Of a DNA stretch of 64,000 nucleotides, positions 8,762 to 17,719 are shown one piece after another. The stretch is from Sulfuricurvum sp. (lineage in GTDB: Bacteria; Campylobacterota; Campylobacteria; Campylobacterales; Sulfurimonadaceae): positions 1 through 64,000 of the forward strand of contig NZ_JAQTYM010000001.1 of the NCBI RefSeq assembly GCF_028688295.1, given 5' to 3'. The notes under the pieces are model-generated. The model was given only the letters and a program-made list of their open reading frames with translations, did no database searches and had not been told where the DNA came from. A program made the position numbers and the translations under genes. The stretch's first letter is position 1. Every line of letters begins with the position of its first letter.

Positions 8762-9724
8762 TTATCTTCCAATTAAACGTATTTCCATATCATTCATTTT
8801 CTCTACAATCAACGGTAAAATATTTTCACTTTTAGTTTTGTCGATAAAGCCATCAGCACCTAAATTGGCTGCTTCTCTTTTATTATTATCCCCTGTCATG
8901 GAACTATTGACGATAATCGGGATTGCTTTTGTTTCAGGATTGCCTTTAAGGCGCTGAATAACGGTAAAACCTGACATTTCAGGCATTTCAATGTCGGTGA
9001 TAATGGCGGGGATAGATGAGGGGTTTGGATGTCGCGCAATAAACTCAATCATATCTTTACCATTATTGAAAATTTGATAGCTGATGTGTGCGTGTTCGAA
9101 AATTTGTCTTAAATGACGTTGTGCCGTTTTAGAATCTTCAGCAATCAAGACGACACCGTTTTTGAGTTTTGCGGGGATAGTAATTCCAGCAAGTGAGTTG
9201 GTTGCCGATTCAACATTCACCATCGCTTGAGGGATGACTTCAGCGAGAAGTTTTTCATAATCAAGAACTAAACATAAACTTCCATCATCGAGACGGGTAT
9301 CATTGATCACCAGACCATCATCACCGAGTCGGTAGCTATCGGGTGAGTGCATTTCATTCCAGTTCTTTTTAATGACACGATAAGCGTACATAATACGAAT
9401 ACCGATAATAATACCGTTGAAATCACAAATCAAAAGATTCGATGATTTACGGTTTGCGTCTTCAAGTTCTACACCGAGCCATCGTGGAAGATTAAGAATG
9501 GGGATTTGCATTTCACGTAAAACGATTGTACCTTCCAATAAAGGATTAGCACCCGGAATTTGTGTGAGATGATGACGTTTCGCTTCAACAACTTCACGTG
9601 TTTTAAAAACGTTAATCGCGTAATACGGGGACGATTCTGCAGCATCAATTTTAAAAACCAAAAGCTGTACTTCATTATTTTTAGCTAAGTTGGTCGCGGC
9701 ATCGACATGTTCTAAAAGAGACAT
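8762..9724 (-). CDS. cheV: Chemotaxis coupling protein CheV (CheW + receiver)
   Basis: A 320-residue two-domain scaffold linking chemoreceptors to CheA. The N-terminal CheW-like domain spans about residues 15-165 (including LEGTIVLREMQIPILNLPRW). The C-terminal receiver spans about 190-315, with acidic pair E196/D197, phospho-acceptor D244 in TDIEMPEMSGF and a late lysine in FIDKTKSE. All key receiver residues are present, so it should be phosphorylated by CheA and tune adaptation. It is a lone gene in its direction between convergent oadB and the divergent fusion-protein gene. Campylobacterota usually hold one to three cheV genes. Confidence 0.93.
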   Translation of the reverse strand: MSLLEHVDAATNLAKNNEVQLLVFKIDAAESSPYYAINVFKTREVVEAKRHHLTQIPGANPLLEGTIVLREMQIPILNLPRWLGVELEDANRKSSNLLICDFNGIIIGIRIMYAYRVIKKNWNEMHSPDSYRLGDDGLVINDTRLDDGSLCLVLDYEKLLAEVIPQAMVNVESATNSLAGITIPAKLKNGVVLIAEDSKTAQRHLRQIFEHAHISYQIFNNGKDMIEFIARHPNPSSIPAIITDIEMPEMSGFTVIQRLKGNPETKAIPIIVNSSMTGDNNKREAANLGADGFIDKTKSENILPLIVEKMNDMEIRLIGR

Positions 9725-9838
9725 AGTAACCTCGGGTTATTTATATTTGTTTATCATATCCTATTCGAGAGATTTTTTTACTAAAAACTAAAGGGTGGTG
9801 ACTGTAAAATAGCGATAAAATCTCTACAAGGGGCATGA

Positions 9839-10630
9839 GTGCGTCTATTAATCGTTATCTTAATCGTATTGAGCACAAGTTATGCCAAAGAATACTATGC
9901 AAAAGCAGAGCCTTATGAGATATTAAATGTCACCTCCAACGTCTCTGCTGAAGTTCTTTATACCGATAGCGCGAGTCAAGGAAAAGTGTTGGGGAAAAAG
10001 TCCTATATTGTAATGGATGATAAACTCGATAAAGTGGAATTACAAAGTGTTGAATCCAAAATAAACGCTCTTCAAAAGACACTCGAACATAATCGCCAAA
10101 TGGGAGAGAATTATCAACAAATTATTGAGATGAAACAAGCAAATTTTGATCGGATCAAAGAGCTAAAAATTAAATCAGCGGTTGAAAAAGATCGAGAATA
10201 TTTTGATCTTATCAACAGCCGTAATTCGCTGTTGAGTATTCAAAAAGAGATTGAGTCTCTTAATATTTCGCTAGGTGACCTCAAACTTCGCCGCTCACAG
10301 CTACAAAAAAGTATTGTGGACAAGCATCTAAGTGCACCGGGCTATGTCTTGTATCAGCTCTCGATCAAACCTTCAGCTTTCGTGAATCCGGGTACACCTC
10401 TAGCGCAGATTGCTGATGTGCGTAAAGCGAAATTGACGGTGTACCTTAGCGCTTCGGAGGTTTCGGAGGTTCAACATAAAAAGATTTATTTGAATGGGGT
10501 AAAAAGTCCCTATAAAATTGATCGATTATGGAAAATCGCTGATGCATCAAAACTTTCCAGTTATCGTGCAGAGATTTTGATTGTCCCTCCGGCACAATTT
10601 TCACAATTGATCAAAGTAGAATTCAAATGA
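9839..10630 (+). CDS. Exported HlyD/membrane-fusion-like protein
   Basis: A 263-residue protein with a signal peptide (MRLLIVILIVLSTSYAKE), a lipoyl-like half motif, a long coiled-coil hairpin (about residues 70-165, rich in E/Q/K/L) and the second half motif (SAPGYVLYQLSIKPSAFVNPGTPLAQI). This is the core of periplasmic adaptor proteins of efflux systems, although the family usually runs to 330-400 residues, so the C-terminal membrane-proximal domain is reduced. Start GTG 9839 has AAGGGG upstream. It heads a seven-gene operon that also encodes a TolC-like protein but no inner-membrane pump. Confidence 0.72.
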   Translation: MRLLIVILIVLSTSYAKEYYAKAEPYEILNVTSNVSAEVLYTDSASQGKVLGKKSYIVMDDKLDKVELQSVESKINALQKTLEHNRQMGENYQQIIEMKQANFDRIKELKIKSAVEKDREYFDLINSRNSLLSIQKEIESLNISLGDLKLRRSQLQKSIVDKHLSAPGYVLYQLSIKPSAFVNPGTPLAQIADVRKAKLTVYLSASEVSEVQHKKIYLNGVKSPYKIDRLWKIADASKLSSYRAEILIVPPAQFSQLIKVEFK

Positions 10631-12360
10631 TGTTAACAACTGCCTGTCCGCTTGATTGCTATGATGCTTGCCGCATTGTAATCGATGAACATACAAAGCT
10701 CAAAGGGGATAAAACTCATCCCGTGACACGCGGCTATTTGTGCCCGAATCTCAACCATTTTCATGAACAAAAACGGCTTATCACTCCGAGATTAAACGGC
10801 GAAATTGTAACGATGGATGAAGCACTTGAAGCGTTGATAGGAGCCATGAAAAGCGGCAAAAGTAATTCCATTTTGTATTATCGAGGTTCTGGGAATGTGG
10901 GGTTGCTACAGCGTTCAACAGAGCACTTTTTTGCTTCGATTAATGCAGTAGGCACCTCAGGTTCACTGTGTGATAGTGCCGGAGAAGCCGGTATTTTACG
11001 TGGACGTGGAAGCAATGAAATCATAACCCCTCAGATGCTCAAAAGTACGGAAACTGTCATTTTTTGGGGACGTAACCCCCATACGACGCATAGCCATCTT
11101 TTGCCGTTTTTAGAGGGAAAAAATATCATTGTGATCGATCCTATCCAAACTGAGATGGCCAAAAAAGCAGATTTACACATCCAAATCAAGCCTCATTGTG
11201 ATCTCCATCTCGCACTTTTATTGAGCCGTTTTGCAATCATCGAGGGGTTACAAGATGAAGAATTTTTGGAAGCACATGCGAGTGAGTATAATAGTTTTTA
11301 TGAATTAAGCCAAACCCTAAGAATCAAAACAACTTTGGAAGCGATTGACGTTAGTTTAGGGCAAATAGGTGCCGTTTTGGATCTGATACGTGGGAAAAAG
11401 TGTGTTATCTTCGTTGGTGTCGGTGTCCAAAAATATCGTAACGGAGCTGATATTCTTCATGCCATTGACAGCTTTGCGGCTATTATGGGACTTTTTGGCA
11501 AAGAGGGGTGCGGTGTCAGCTATTTGGGGGATTCTTTAAAGGGGATTGAACTTCCGTTTAAAAAAATAGCTCATCGCGTGAGTAAGGCAACTGTTGATTT
11601 TTCAAAGTATAATTGTGTTTTCGTTCAAGGGGGTAATCCGCTCTCTCAGATGCCTGCAACCACAAGAGTAAAAGCCTCTTTTGAAAATGCAGGATTCAAA
11701 GTCTATTTTGGTCTTTATGAGAATGAAACCTCTTTAGCTTCGGATTTAGTGATTCCGGCAAAAACATTTTTGGAAAAAAATGATTTTCGCAGTTCGTATG
11801 GAGACTACACGTTTCAAGAGATGCCACGATTAGTTGAGTGTGAGATAGGGATTAGTGAATATGATCTAGCACTTTCGTTGTGTGAAGCGTTTGGAGAAGT
11901 GTTGGTGAGTGAGGAAACGTGTAGGGCAAAGCTTCGAGAGCAGATGGAGATTTCTGAGGGGGTAGGGTATCGTTTGAATGCCCCTAAGATCCCTTATGAA
12001 ACAGGATTTGAAAACGGAGTATTTGAATTTTCGGATGAGCTTGATTTGGAGATTGACAAGAGTGAAGGGTTTCATTTGATAACGTCAAAACATCCAAAAG
12101 GGCTCAACTCACAATTCTATCAAGCCAAGGGAGTCTATATGCACCCTGAAGCCGGTTTTGAAGAGGGGATAACCGTAGAGCTTACGAGCAAATCAGGATC
12201 GGTTGATATGCTCGTGTATCATGATAGGCGGTTGCGGAATGATTGTGTATTGATCTATTCGGGGACACCGGATGCGAATGTAATCACTCCCGCACTCTTG
12301 AGTTATGAGGGTGAGGGAGCAGTCTATCAAGAAACTAAAATAAAGGTAACAAAAAAATGA
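10627..12360 (+). CDS. Molybdopterin-dependent oxidoreductase (DMSO reductase family), short form
   Basis: A 577-residue protein. Its N-terminus has four cysteines (C7, C11, C15, C39; CPLDCYDAC and GYLCPN) able to hold an iron-sulfur cluster, followed by the bis-MGD-binding core with SLCDSAGEAG, FWGRNPHTTHSH, FVQGGNPLSQ and a C-terminal cofactor-binding barrel that includes LITSKHPKGLNSQF. No twin-arginine signal is present, so a cytoplasmic location is likely. Substrate cannot be told. The start overlaps the stop of the fusion-protein gene (ATGATG), and its own stop overlaps argD. It is shorter than most catalytic subunits of about 700-800 residues. Confidence 0.85.
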   Translation: MMLTTACPLDCYDACRIVIDEHTKLKGDKTHPVTRGYLCPNLNHFHEQKRLITPRLNGEIVTMDEALEALIGAMKSGKSNSILYYRGSGNVGLLQRSTEHFFASINAVGTSGSLCDSAGEAGILRGRGSNEIITPQMLKSTETVIFWGRNPHTTHSHLLPFLEGKNIIVIDPIQTEMAKKADLHIQIKPHCDLHLALLLSRFAIIEGLQDEEFLEAHASEYNSFYELSQTLRIKTTLEAIDVSLGQIGAVLDLIRGKKCVIFVGVGVQKYRNGADILHAIDSFAAIMGLFGKEGCGVSYLGDSLKGIELPFKKIAHRVSKATVDFSKYNCVFVQGGNPLSQMPATTRVKASFENAGFKVYFGLYENETSLASDLVIPAKTFLEKNDFRSSYGDYTFQEMPRLVECEIGISEYDLALSLCEAFGEVLVSEETCRAKLREQMEISEGVGYRLNAPKIPYETGFENGVFEFSDELDLEIDKSEGFHLITSKHPKGLNSQFYQAKGVYMHPEAGFEEGITVELTSKSGSVDMLVYHDRRLRNDCVLIYSGTPDANVITPALLSYEGEGAVYQETKIKVTKK

Positions 12361-13532
12361 TGAATAATTTTGAAAATTACGTATTGCCTACATACGGGCG
12401 ACAAAAGATCAGTTTTGAAAAAGGGAAAAATGCCCTATTGTTTGATAATGAAGGAAAAGAGTATATCGATTTTGCCGCAGGAATTGCCGTGTGCAGTGTC
12501 GGACACGCCAATGAACGCCTCAATAAGGCAATATGCGATCAAGTGAATAAAGTAATTCATGTCTCTAACCTCTATTACATTGAACCGCAAGGCGAATGTG
12601 CGCGCAGAGTCGTTGAATTGAGCGGTTATGACATGAAGTGTTTTTTTGGAAACAGCGGTGCTGAAGCAAATGAGGGGGCGATTAAAATCGCTCGAAAATA
12701 CGGAGAGGTTGAAGGACAGGCGAAGCGTTATAAAATCATCACCCTTGATCACTCATTCCACGGACGTACGATCACGGCACTGAAAGCGACAGGACAAGAG
12801 TCGATGCATAACTATTTCGGACCGTTTCCGGATGGGTTTGTGTATGCTAAAAATATTGATGAAATCGAATCGTTGATCGATGATCATACCGTAGCGGTTA
12901 TGATCGAATTGGTTCAAGGTGAGGGCGGTGTTCAGCCACAAGATCGTGCAAAAGTTCAAGCATTAGCGCAGATGCTAAAATCACGTGACATTTTGCTGAT
13001 GGTGGATGAAGTCCAAACGGGCATCTATCGCACAGGCGAATTTTTGGCTTCTAACCTTTATGAGATTGAACCTGATGTCATTACTTTGGCAAAGGGTCTT
13101 GGCGGCGGAGTTCCGATCGGTGTGGTTATGACCTCTAAAAAAGATATTTTTGCCCCCGGTGATCACGGTTCGACTTTCGGGGGGAACTACCTCTCCTGTG
13201 CAGCGGCGAATGAAGTGCTTGATATTCTCTCAGAGATCAAAGAGAGTGGGGTACTGGATGAACACCTCCTTTATTTTGAAAAAGCATTAGCTAAATTTGC
13301 TTCGTCTCATCCTGCTATCTTTTTAGAGCATGTTGGATTGGGAATGATGCGCGGTCTTCGTGTTGTGGATGCAGATACCCTTGGTAAAATCATCAATGCT
13401 GCACGTGAGGCCGGAGTTATTGTTTTAAAAGCGGGACGTAATACGCTCCGTTTTCTCCCTCCGCTGACGATCACCAAAGGAGATATTGATGAAGGGTTTA
13501 CACGTCTTGAAAAAGCGATGGCTTCTTTGTAG
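12357..13532 (+). CDS. argD: Acetylornithine aminotransferase (class III, PLP)
   Basis: A 391-residue PLP enzyme for the fourth step of arginine synthesis, possibly also acting as succinyldiaminopimelate aminotransferase. Visible elements are GNSGAEANEGAIKIARKY (cofactor phosphate binding), LDHSFHGRT, DEVQTGIYRTG and the PLP lysine in TLAKGLGGGVPIG. Length is usual. The first ATG overlaps the preceding stop; a second ATG follows directly. The last 44 bases also encode the signal peptide of the downstream tolC-like gene in another frame. It is the only biosynthetic gene in an operon that otherwise looks like envelope or redox genes. Confidence 0.93.
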   Translation: MMNNFENYVLPTYGRQKISFEKGKNALLFDNEGKEYIDFAAGIAVCSVGHANERLNKAICDQVNKVIHVSNLYYIEPQGECARRVVELSGYDMKCFFGNSGAEANEGAIKIARKYGEVEGQAKRYKIITLDHSFHGRTITALKATGQESMHNYFGPFPDGFVYAKNIDEIESLIDDHTVAVMIELVQGEGGVQPQDRAKVQALAQMLKSRDILLMVDEVQTGIYRTGEFLASNLYEIEPDVITLAKGLGGGVPIGVVMTSKKDIFAPGDHGSTFGGNYLSCAAANEVLDILSEIKESGVLDEHLLYFEKALAKFASSHPAIFLEHVGLGMMRGLRVVDADTLGKIINAAREAGVIVLKAGRNTLRFLPPLTITKGDIDEGFTRLEKAMASL

Positions 13533-14709
13533 TCTCTTTGTCGGATATTCGTTAACAGCGGGAGAGACGCTCCTCTCTACTTTAAAAGAGGAGCAGTTTG
13601 CCCTTGATTATCGAACCTCTGAGCTCCAAAGTGATATGCTTCGAGATTCATGGATTGAACCGTTGATGCTTCGTTATACGTACACGAAAAGTGATCAATA
13701 CGACAGTGATGGGACAACTCAAAATACGATAGTATCTATTGATCAACCGATTTTTCGCAGCGGCGGTATTTACTATGGGATTAAATTTGCCGAGGCATCA
13801 CGACGTTATTCAGATCTTTCGATTGATGCAGCACGACAGAAGCTGATCAAGGAGGCTGTATCTTTGCTGATGCAAATACGCCAAAGCGATTTGCGACTTG
13901 CTAAGCAAGAACTTTTGATCTCAAATGCAGGGCTGAACCTCGAACTTAAAACCGAGAGCTATCTTCATGGTGAACTCGATTCGGGCTTTTTGGATAATGC
14001 GATTATAGAGAAAAATGTGCTCACCCAAACGCTGTACGATACTCAAACGCTTCGAGAACGTCTTATCAGTGCTTATGAGAGCATCAGTGACGCTCCCCAT
14101 CAAACAACGCCGATTCCTAATCTAAAATGGCTTGGGGCAGAGACATTTGAATCGGAAGCGATTGATTTAGCCCTTTCTCGCAGTGAGATCGAAAAGAATC
14201 GATGGAATGCAAACATGACAAGGGCTAAATATCTTCCACAGATAAATGTAAACGCTTCATATAACCGCAACAAGATCGAAGATTCTAAATTTGCCGGAAT
14301 GCCGGGGAGCATTTCGGTTGAAAGCAATTATCAGACGTATGGTTTGAGTGCGTCGATGCCGATTGCATTGAATACTTTTCGTGATTTGGAAGTTTCTCGT
14401 ATCGAAACTTTGAAATCGACCATTATGATGAATGATAAAAAGAGGGAGCTTAAAGCACTCTATCAACAAGTAAGTCATAATCTCAATAACAGCAAAAAAA
14501 AGATTCTTTTGGCAGAAGATAACCAAAAACTTTACGAAAAGCTTCTACGAGATACGGAGGAGCTTTTTAAGGCAGGATATAAAACAGAGTACGATGTGAA
14601 AATGCTTTCGAACTCAGCAAAAATTCAAGAGCTTGAGAAAGCGATTATTGAGCTGGATACGCAACTTGAACTGCTAAATTTGTATGAAAAGGTGAACCGT
14701 GCGATTTAG
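13489..14709 (+). CDS. TolC-like outer-membrane efflux protein
   Basis: A 406-residue protein. The start ATG at 13489 has a perfect AAGGAG 6 bases upstream, and both lie inside argD. Translation from here gives a good signal peptide (MKGLHVLKKRWLLCSLFVG...TAGE). The rest shows the two-fold helical/beta pattern of outer membrane efflux proteins, with long coiled-coil stretches at about residues 120-205 and 320-400 and beta-rich segments between them. Being short and lacking the usual N-terminal repeats, it may work with the small adaptor encoded at the head of the operon. The 44-bp overlap with argD is unusually long. Confidence 0.8.
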   Translation: MKGLHVLKKRWLLCSLFVGYSLTAGETLLSTLKEEQFALDYRTSELQSDMLRDSWIEPLMLRYTYTKSDQYDSDGTTQNTIVSIDQPIFRSGGIYYGIKFAEASRRYSDLSIDAARQKLIKEAVSLLMQIRQSDLRLAKQELLISNAGLNLELKTESYLHGELDSGFLDNAIIEKNVLTQTLYDTQTLRERLISAYESISDAPHQTTPIPNLKWLGAETFESEAIDLALSRSEIEKNRWNANMTRAKYLPQINVNASYNRNKIEDSKFAGMPGSISVESNYQTYGLSASMPIALNTFRDLEVSRIETLKSTIMMNDKKRELKALYQQVSHNLNNSKKKILLAEDNQKLYEKLLRDTEELFKAGYKTEYDVKMLSNSAKIQELEKAIIELDTQLELLNLYEKVNRAI

Positions 14710-15688
14710 TGACTACATGCATGAGTGGCTTTATGGAGCAGAGGGGTACTACGCCTCGTATCATCCTATCGGGAAAAAGGGTGATTTTTATACGGCTGTA
14801 AGTACTTCGAAATTTTTTGGCGGGACAATCGCTAAACATATCATCAAACGTCTGGATGATGGTTTCCTACGTCCAGATTCGTTAATTTGTGAGATTGGTG
14901 CCCATCATGGCTACTTGTTAGCGGACATTATCGAATTTATCCATACGCTTCGTCCGCAATTACTCCAGACCCTTCGTTTTGGGATCAATGAACGGTTTGA
15001 GCATCTTCGTAGTGCCCAAAGATCGTATTTCGAAGAATCTTTTGGCAATGCTGTACACTTAGAGCACTACAATGAGCTCTCAGAAATACGTGAAGAATCG
15101 ATTTTTTTTATTGCTAATGAAATTTTTGATGCATTTAGCTGTGAACTTTTTTATAAAGGGAACATCGCACACGTTGAGAACCATGAGATTCTTTTCGAGG
15201 AAAATGATCCTAAAATAACACAATTGGCCGAAAAATATAAGCAAGATCGAGGTGAGATCGCGATAGGCTACGAATCGTTTGCCATGGCGATGAAAAACAC
15301 CGCTAAAAAATTTGAATTTATGAGTTTTGATTACGGAGAACTGAGCGCACGGAGTGATTTTTCGATTCGTGTCTATCAAGAACATCAAACCTTCCCTTTG
15401 TTTGATGATGTACTTAATCGTACTGATGCTTTCGGTAAAACGGACATTACCTATGATGTCAACTTTACCCACGTAAAAGATGCATTTTTGGAAGCAGGAA
15501 TTGAATGTATTCAGTATTCTACTCAGTTGGTTGCGCTGATTGAGATGGGTATCTTAGATTTATTAGCGATGCTCAAAGAACATGCAGGGGATGATATTTA
15601 TGCCCAAGAACTTGAAAAAGTAAAAATATTAATCACCCCTTCGTTGATGGGGGAGCGATTTAAGATGATACGCTTTGTAAAGGAGTAA
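14699..15688 (+). CDS. SAM-dependent methyltransferase, MidA/NDUFAF7 family
   Basis: A 329-residue protein of COG1565. The family start is clear: F-x-x-Y-M-x-x-W-L-Y-x-x-x-G-Y-Y followed by GDFYTAVS, then the glycine-containing SAM site ICEIGAHHGYLLADI and the conserved acidic/asparagine strand FFIANEIFDAF. NDUFAF7 methylates an arginine of complex I subunit NDUFS2; bacterial members may do the same or act on other proteins. GTG start overlaps the tolC-like stop by 11 bases, so translation is coupled. Confidence 0.85.
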   Translation: MRFSDYMHEWLYGAEGYYASYHPIGKKGDFYTAVSTSKFFGGTIAKHIIKRLDDGFLRPDSLICEIGAHHGYLLADIIEFIHTLRPQLLQTLRFGINERFEHLRSAQRSYFEESFGNAVHLEHYNELSEIREESIFFIANEIFDAFSCELFYKGNIAHVENHEILFEENDPKITQLAEKYKQDRGEIAIGYESFAMAMKNTAKKFEFMSFDYGELSARSDFSIRVYQEHQTFPLFDDVLNRTDAFGKTDITYDVNFTHVKDAFLEAGIECIQYSTQLVALIEMGILDLLAMLKEHAGDDIYAQELEKVKILITPSLMGERFKMIRFVKE

Positions 15689-15691
15689 TCG

Positions 15692-16204
15692 ATGCGTTTG
15701 ATGGGAATGATCCTTTTGGTGAGTAATTTTCTGTATGCGGGAATATTGCACGATTGTGCCTTTGAGGGAAATCTGGATAAACTCAAAAAGCATTTGGAAA
15801 CAAACAAAAATGTGGATGAGCAAAATGGCGCAGGACTCAGCGCACTACATGTCGCGATTAAAATGTCTGACCTGAAAATTGCGCAAGTATTACTTGACAA
15901 CGGTGCAGATATTAACGCGCAAGATTTTCAGGGCAATACCGCTTTGATCTTAGCGGTAAAGAAAAAAGATTTGGAACTTGTGACGTTTGTAGTGATGCGT
16001 AAAGCGGATGTAAATCTCGCTAATAACGACGGTATCACTCCCCTTCATCAAGCCGCGTTCAGTTCCAATGAAAAGGTGGTTGATTTTTTGCTCAAAGCAC
16101 ACGCCGATCCTCATTTGAAAAACAATGACGGTGCAACCGCGTACGATTTTGCAATGGCAAAGAAAAATTTCGCCATCGCTCAACTTATTAAAATGTCGAT
16201 GTAG
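15692..16204 (+). CDS. Exported ankyrin-repeat protein
   Basis: A 170-residue protein with a signal peptide (MRLMGMILLVSNFLYAG) and four ankyrin repeats, each about 33 residues: repeats are marked by GLSALHVAIKM, GNTALILAVKK, GITPLHQAAFS and GATAYDFAMAK with D/N-A-D-x-N-x-x linkers. It probably acts as a periplasmic protein-binding module; similar small exported ankyrin proteins protect enzymes such as catalase in some bacteria, but no such partner is nearby. ATG at 15692 has AGGAG upstream and lies 3 bases after the methyltransferase stop. Confidence 0.88.
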   Translation: MRLMGMILLVSNFLYAGILHDCAFEGNLDKLKKHLETNKNVDEQNGAGLSALHVAIKMSDLKIAQVLLDNGADINAQDFQGNTALILAVKKKDLELVTFVVMRKADVNLANNDGITPLHQAAFSSNEKVVDFLLKAHADPHLKNNDGATAYDFAMAKKNFAIAQLIKMSM

Positions 16205-16212
16205 GAGTAATG

Positions 16213-16413
16213 ATGCAGATCAAAGTAAACGGTGAAATGAGAGAGATGGCAGAAGGATCAAGTATGCTTGATCTCATTCGATCATTAGGTTTAGAAGAAC
16301 GCGTAATGGCTTCAGCGCTTAATATGGAGATTGTGAAACAAGATGGATGGAAAGATGCACGCTTAAAAGAGGGTGATACGATAGAGTTGCTCGATTTTGT
16401 CGGGGGAGGGTGA
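16213..16413 (+). CDS. thiS: ThiS-like sulfur-carrier protein
   Basis: A 66-residue beta-grasp protein (MQIKVNGE...) ending in the diagnostic Gly-Gly: its last residues are LLDFVGGG. ThiS proteins are adenylylated and thiocarboxylated at this tail and deliver sulfur to thiazole synthase. The second of two adjacent ATGs is chosen because GGAG lies 5 bases upstream. No thiG, thiF or thiH is in the window, so it could equally be a MoaD-like carrier. It closes the seven-gene operon, and its stop directly abuts the convergent stop at 16414. Confidence 0.85.
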   Translation: MQIKVNGEMREMAEGSSMLDLIRSLGLEERVMASALNMEIVKQDGWKDARLKEGDTIELLDFVGGG

Positions 16414-16713
16414 TTACCCCTCTAACATCTCAACCATTTTTTGATATTTAGTCTTTAGTATTAGATACTCTTTGTTTAAATCTTCATACGCTTTTTTATA
16501 ATCGATTTCAGATTCTTCGTTTTGAATATTGTGTGACTCATGTTGAGTATTTGCCGATAAAGCCTTAATAACGATATAGGTCACCTCTTTGCCATTTTCC
16601 TCTTTAACAACGGTAGGTAATTCGCCATTCATGGTCTTTTTGATTACGCTAAAGATACTGGTACGGTATGTGGATGCGTATTTTTGGATACTCATGAGTT
16701 CTGGTGTTTGCAT
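16414..16713 (-). CDS. Small protein, possible DNA-binding N-terminus and C-terminal coiled coil
   Basis: A 99-residue protein. The first 50 residues (MSIQKYASTYRTSIFSVIKKTMNG then a beta-rich YIVIKAL) look like a small winged or excisionase-like helix-turn-helix; the rest, after a polar linker, is a coiled coil of charged heptads (YKKAYEDLNKEYLILKTKYQK). It is the last gene of the fliL-acpS unit, 13 bases after acpS. Family not recognised; the regulator idea is inference only. Confidence 0.6.
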   Translation of the reverse strand: MQTPELMSIQKYASTYRTSIFSVIKKTMNGELPTVVKEENGKEVTYIVIKALSANTQHESHNIQNEESEIDYKKAYEDLNKEYLILKTKYQKMVEMLEG

Positions 16714-16726
16714 GGTTTTGCCTTAC

Positions 16727-17077
16727 TTAGGATCGTTGGAGTGCTACGACGGCGATAGCGTAATCACCATCATGGGTGATAGATACCGAGGTATCGGTAA
16801 TAGAAAAATACTCCATTACTTTAGGCGTGAGGTTTAGTATCGGAGCGCCTTTGGGTGTTTTTGAAATGATGATATCGTGGAATCCGCATTCGGCTCCAAT
16901 ACCGCATCCCAGTGCTTTTGAACACGCCTCTTTGGCAGCCCAAAAGCCTGCAGCACTACGAGGATTGTTAATTAACACTATTTCATTTTCAGATAAAAAT
17001 TTACGGAGACCTCGGTCGCCGAAACGTTCTATAAAACGTTTCATCCGATCGAGTTTAATGAGGTCGATGCCGATCAT
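16727..17077 (-). CDS. acpS: Holo-[acyl-carrier-protein] synthase
   Basis: A 116-residue enzyme that transfers 4-phosphopantetheine from CoA to acyl carrier protein. The Mg-binding motif GIDLIKLDRM is at the start and the second motif WAAKEACSKALG in the middle (about residues 46-57); both are complete. Length is typical of AcpS trimers. Its ATG overlaps the fliL stop by 4 bases (ATGA), so its expression is coupled to fliL, an arrangement mixing lipid and motility genes. Confidence 0.94.
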   Translation of the reverse strand: MIGIDLIKLDRMKRFIERFGDRGLRKFLSENEIVLINNPRSAAGFWAAKEACSKALGCGIGAECGFHDIIISKTPKGAPILNLTPKVMEYFSITDTSVSITHDGDYAIAVVALQRS

Positions 17078-17619
17078 TGCACCACAAAGTCAGTGAAGTA
17101 AACATTTTTAACTTTTCCATCTTTGAGGCGCATATTAAGCTCATTGACCAATTGCTCTTTGAGTTTCTCTTTTCCCTTGATGGTTGAGATCTCTTCAAGT
17201 GATTTTGAACTTAAAATACGGATGATTACATCTCGGAAAACAGGTTTTTTGGTATCGAGCTCAGGTGACAATTCTTCACCTTCTAGCTCTAAATTCATTT
17301 CTACTTTCAGATAGCGTTTACCACTTTCACTTAAAAGATTAACGGTGAATCCATCAAGAGGATACATGAGACCTACTTCAGTTAATGACGAATCACTTGG
17401 TTCCGCATCTTCTTTAGGTGCATCTGCTGAGGCTTCTTGTTGTGTAGGAGCACCATTAGTTGCAGCGGGTTCTTCATTTCCCATCATTAAAAATGCGACA
17501 ACCGCACCAATGACCAAAATTAAAAACAAAACACCAATAATAATGATTAATAAAAGATTGGATTTTTTCTTTTCTCCACCCTCGGTACTTATTTCTTCTT
17601 TTTCTTCTTTATCGGCCAT
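17074..17619 (-). CDS. fliL: Flagellar basal-body protein FliL
   Basis: A 181-residue inner-membrane protein. It has a cytoplasmic Glu/Lys-rich start, one transmembrane helix (LLLIIIIGVLFLILVIGAVVAFLM, about residues 20-43), a low-complexity Ala/Glu/Pro linker and a periplasmic FliL domain (YPLDGFTVNLLSE through NVYFTDFVVQ) that ends as in other FliL proteins. FliL rings surround MotAB stators and increase torque. It is far from the motAB genes in this window. GGAG lies close upstream of the start. Confidence 0.9.
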   Translation of the reverse strand: MADKEEKEEISTEGGEKKKSNLLLIIIIGVLFLILVIGAVVAFLMMGNEEPAATNGAPTQQEASADAPKEDAEPSDSSLTEVGLMYPLDGFTVNLLSESGKRYLKVEMNLELEGEELSPELDTKKPVFRDVIIRILSSKSLEEISTIKGKEKLKEQLVNELNMRLKDGKVKNVYFTDFVVQ

Positions 17620-17719
17620 CCATAGCTCCTCGGTACAAGTAGTTTGGTTATTGTAGCGCGAAACTTTTGAATTTTGGTTTGATTTGGCTAAACTTACTCC
17701 AAGAAAAGAAGGAAAATTT

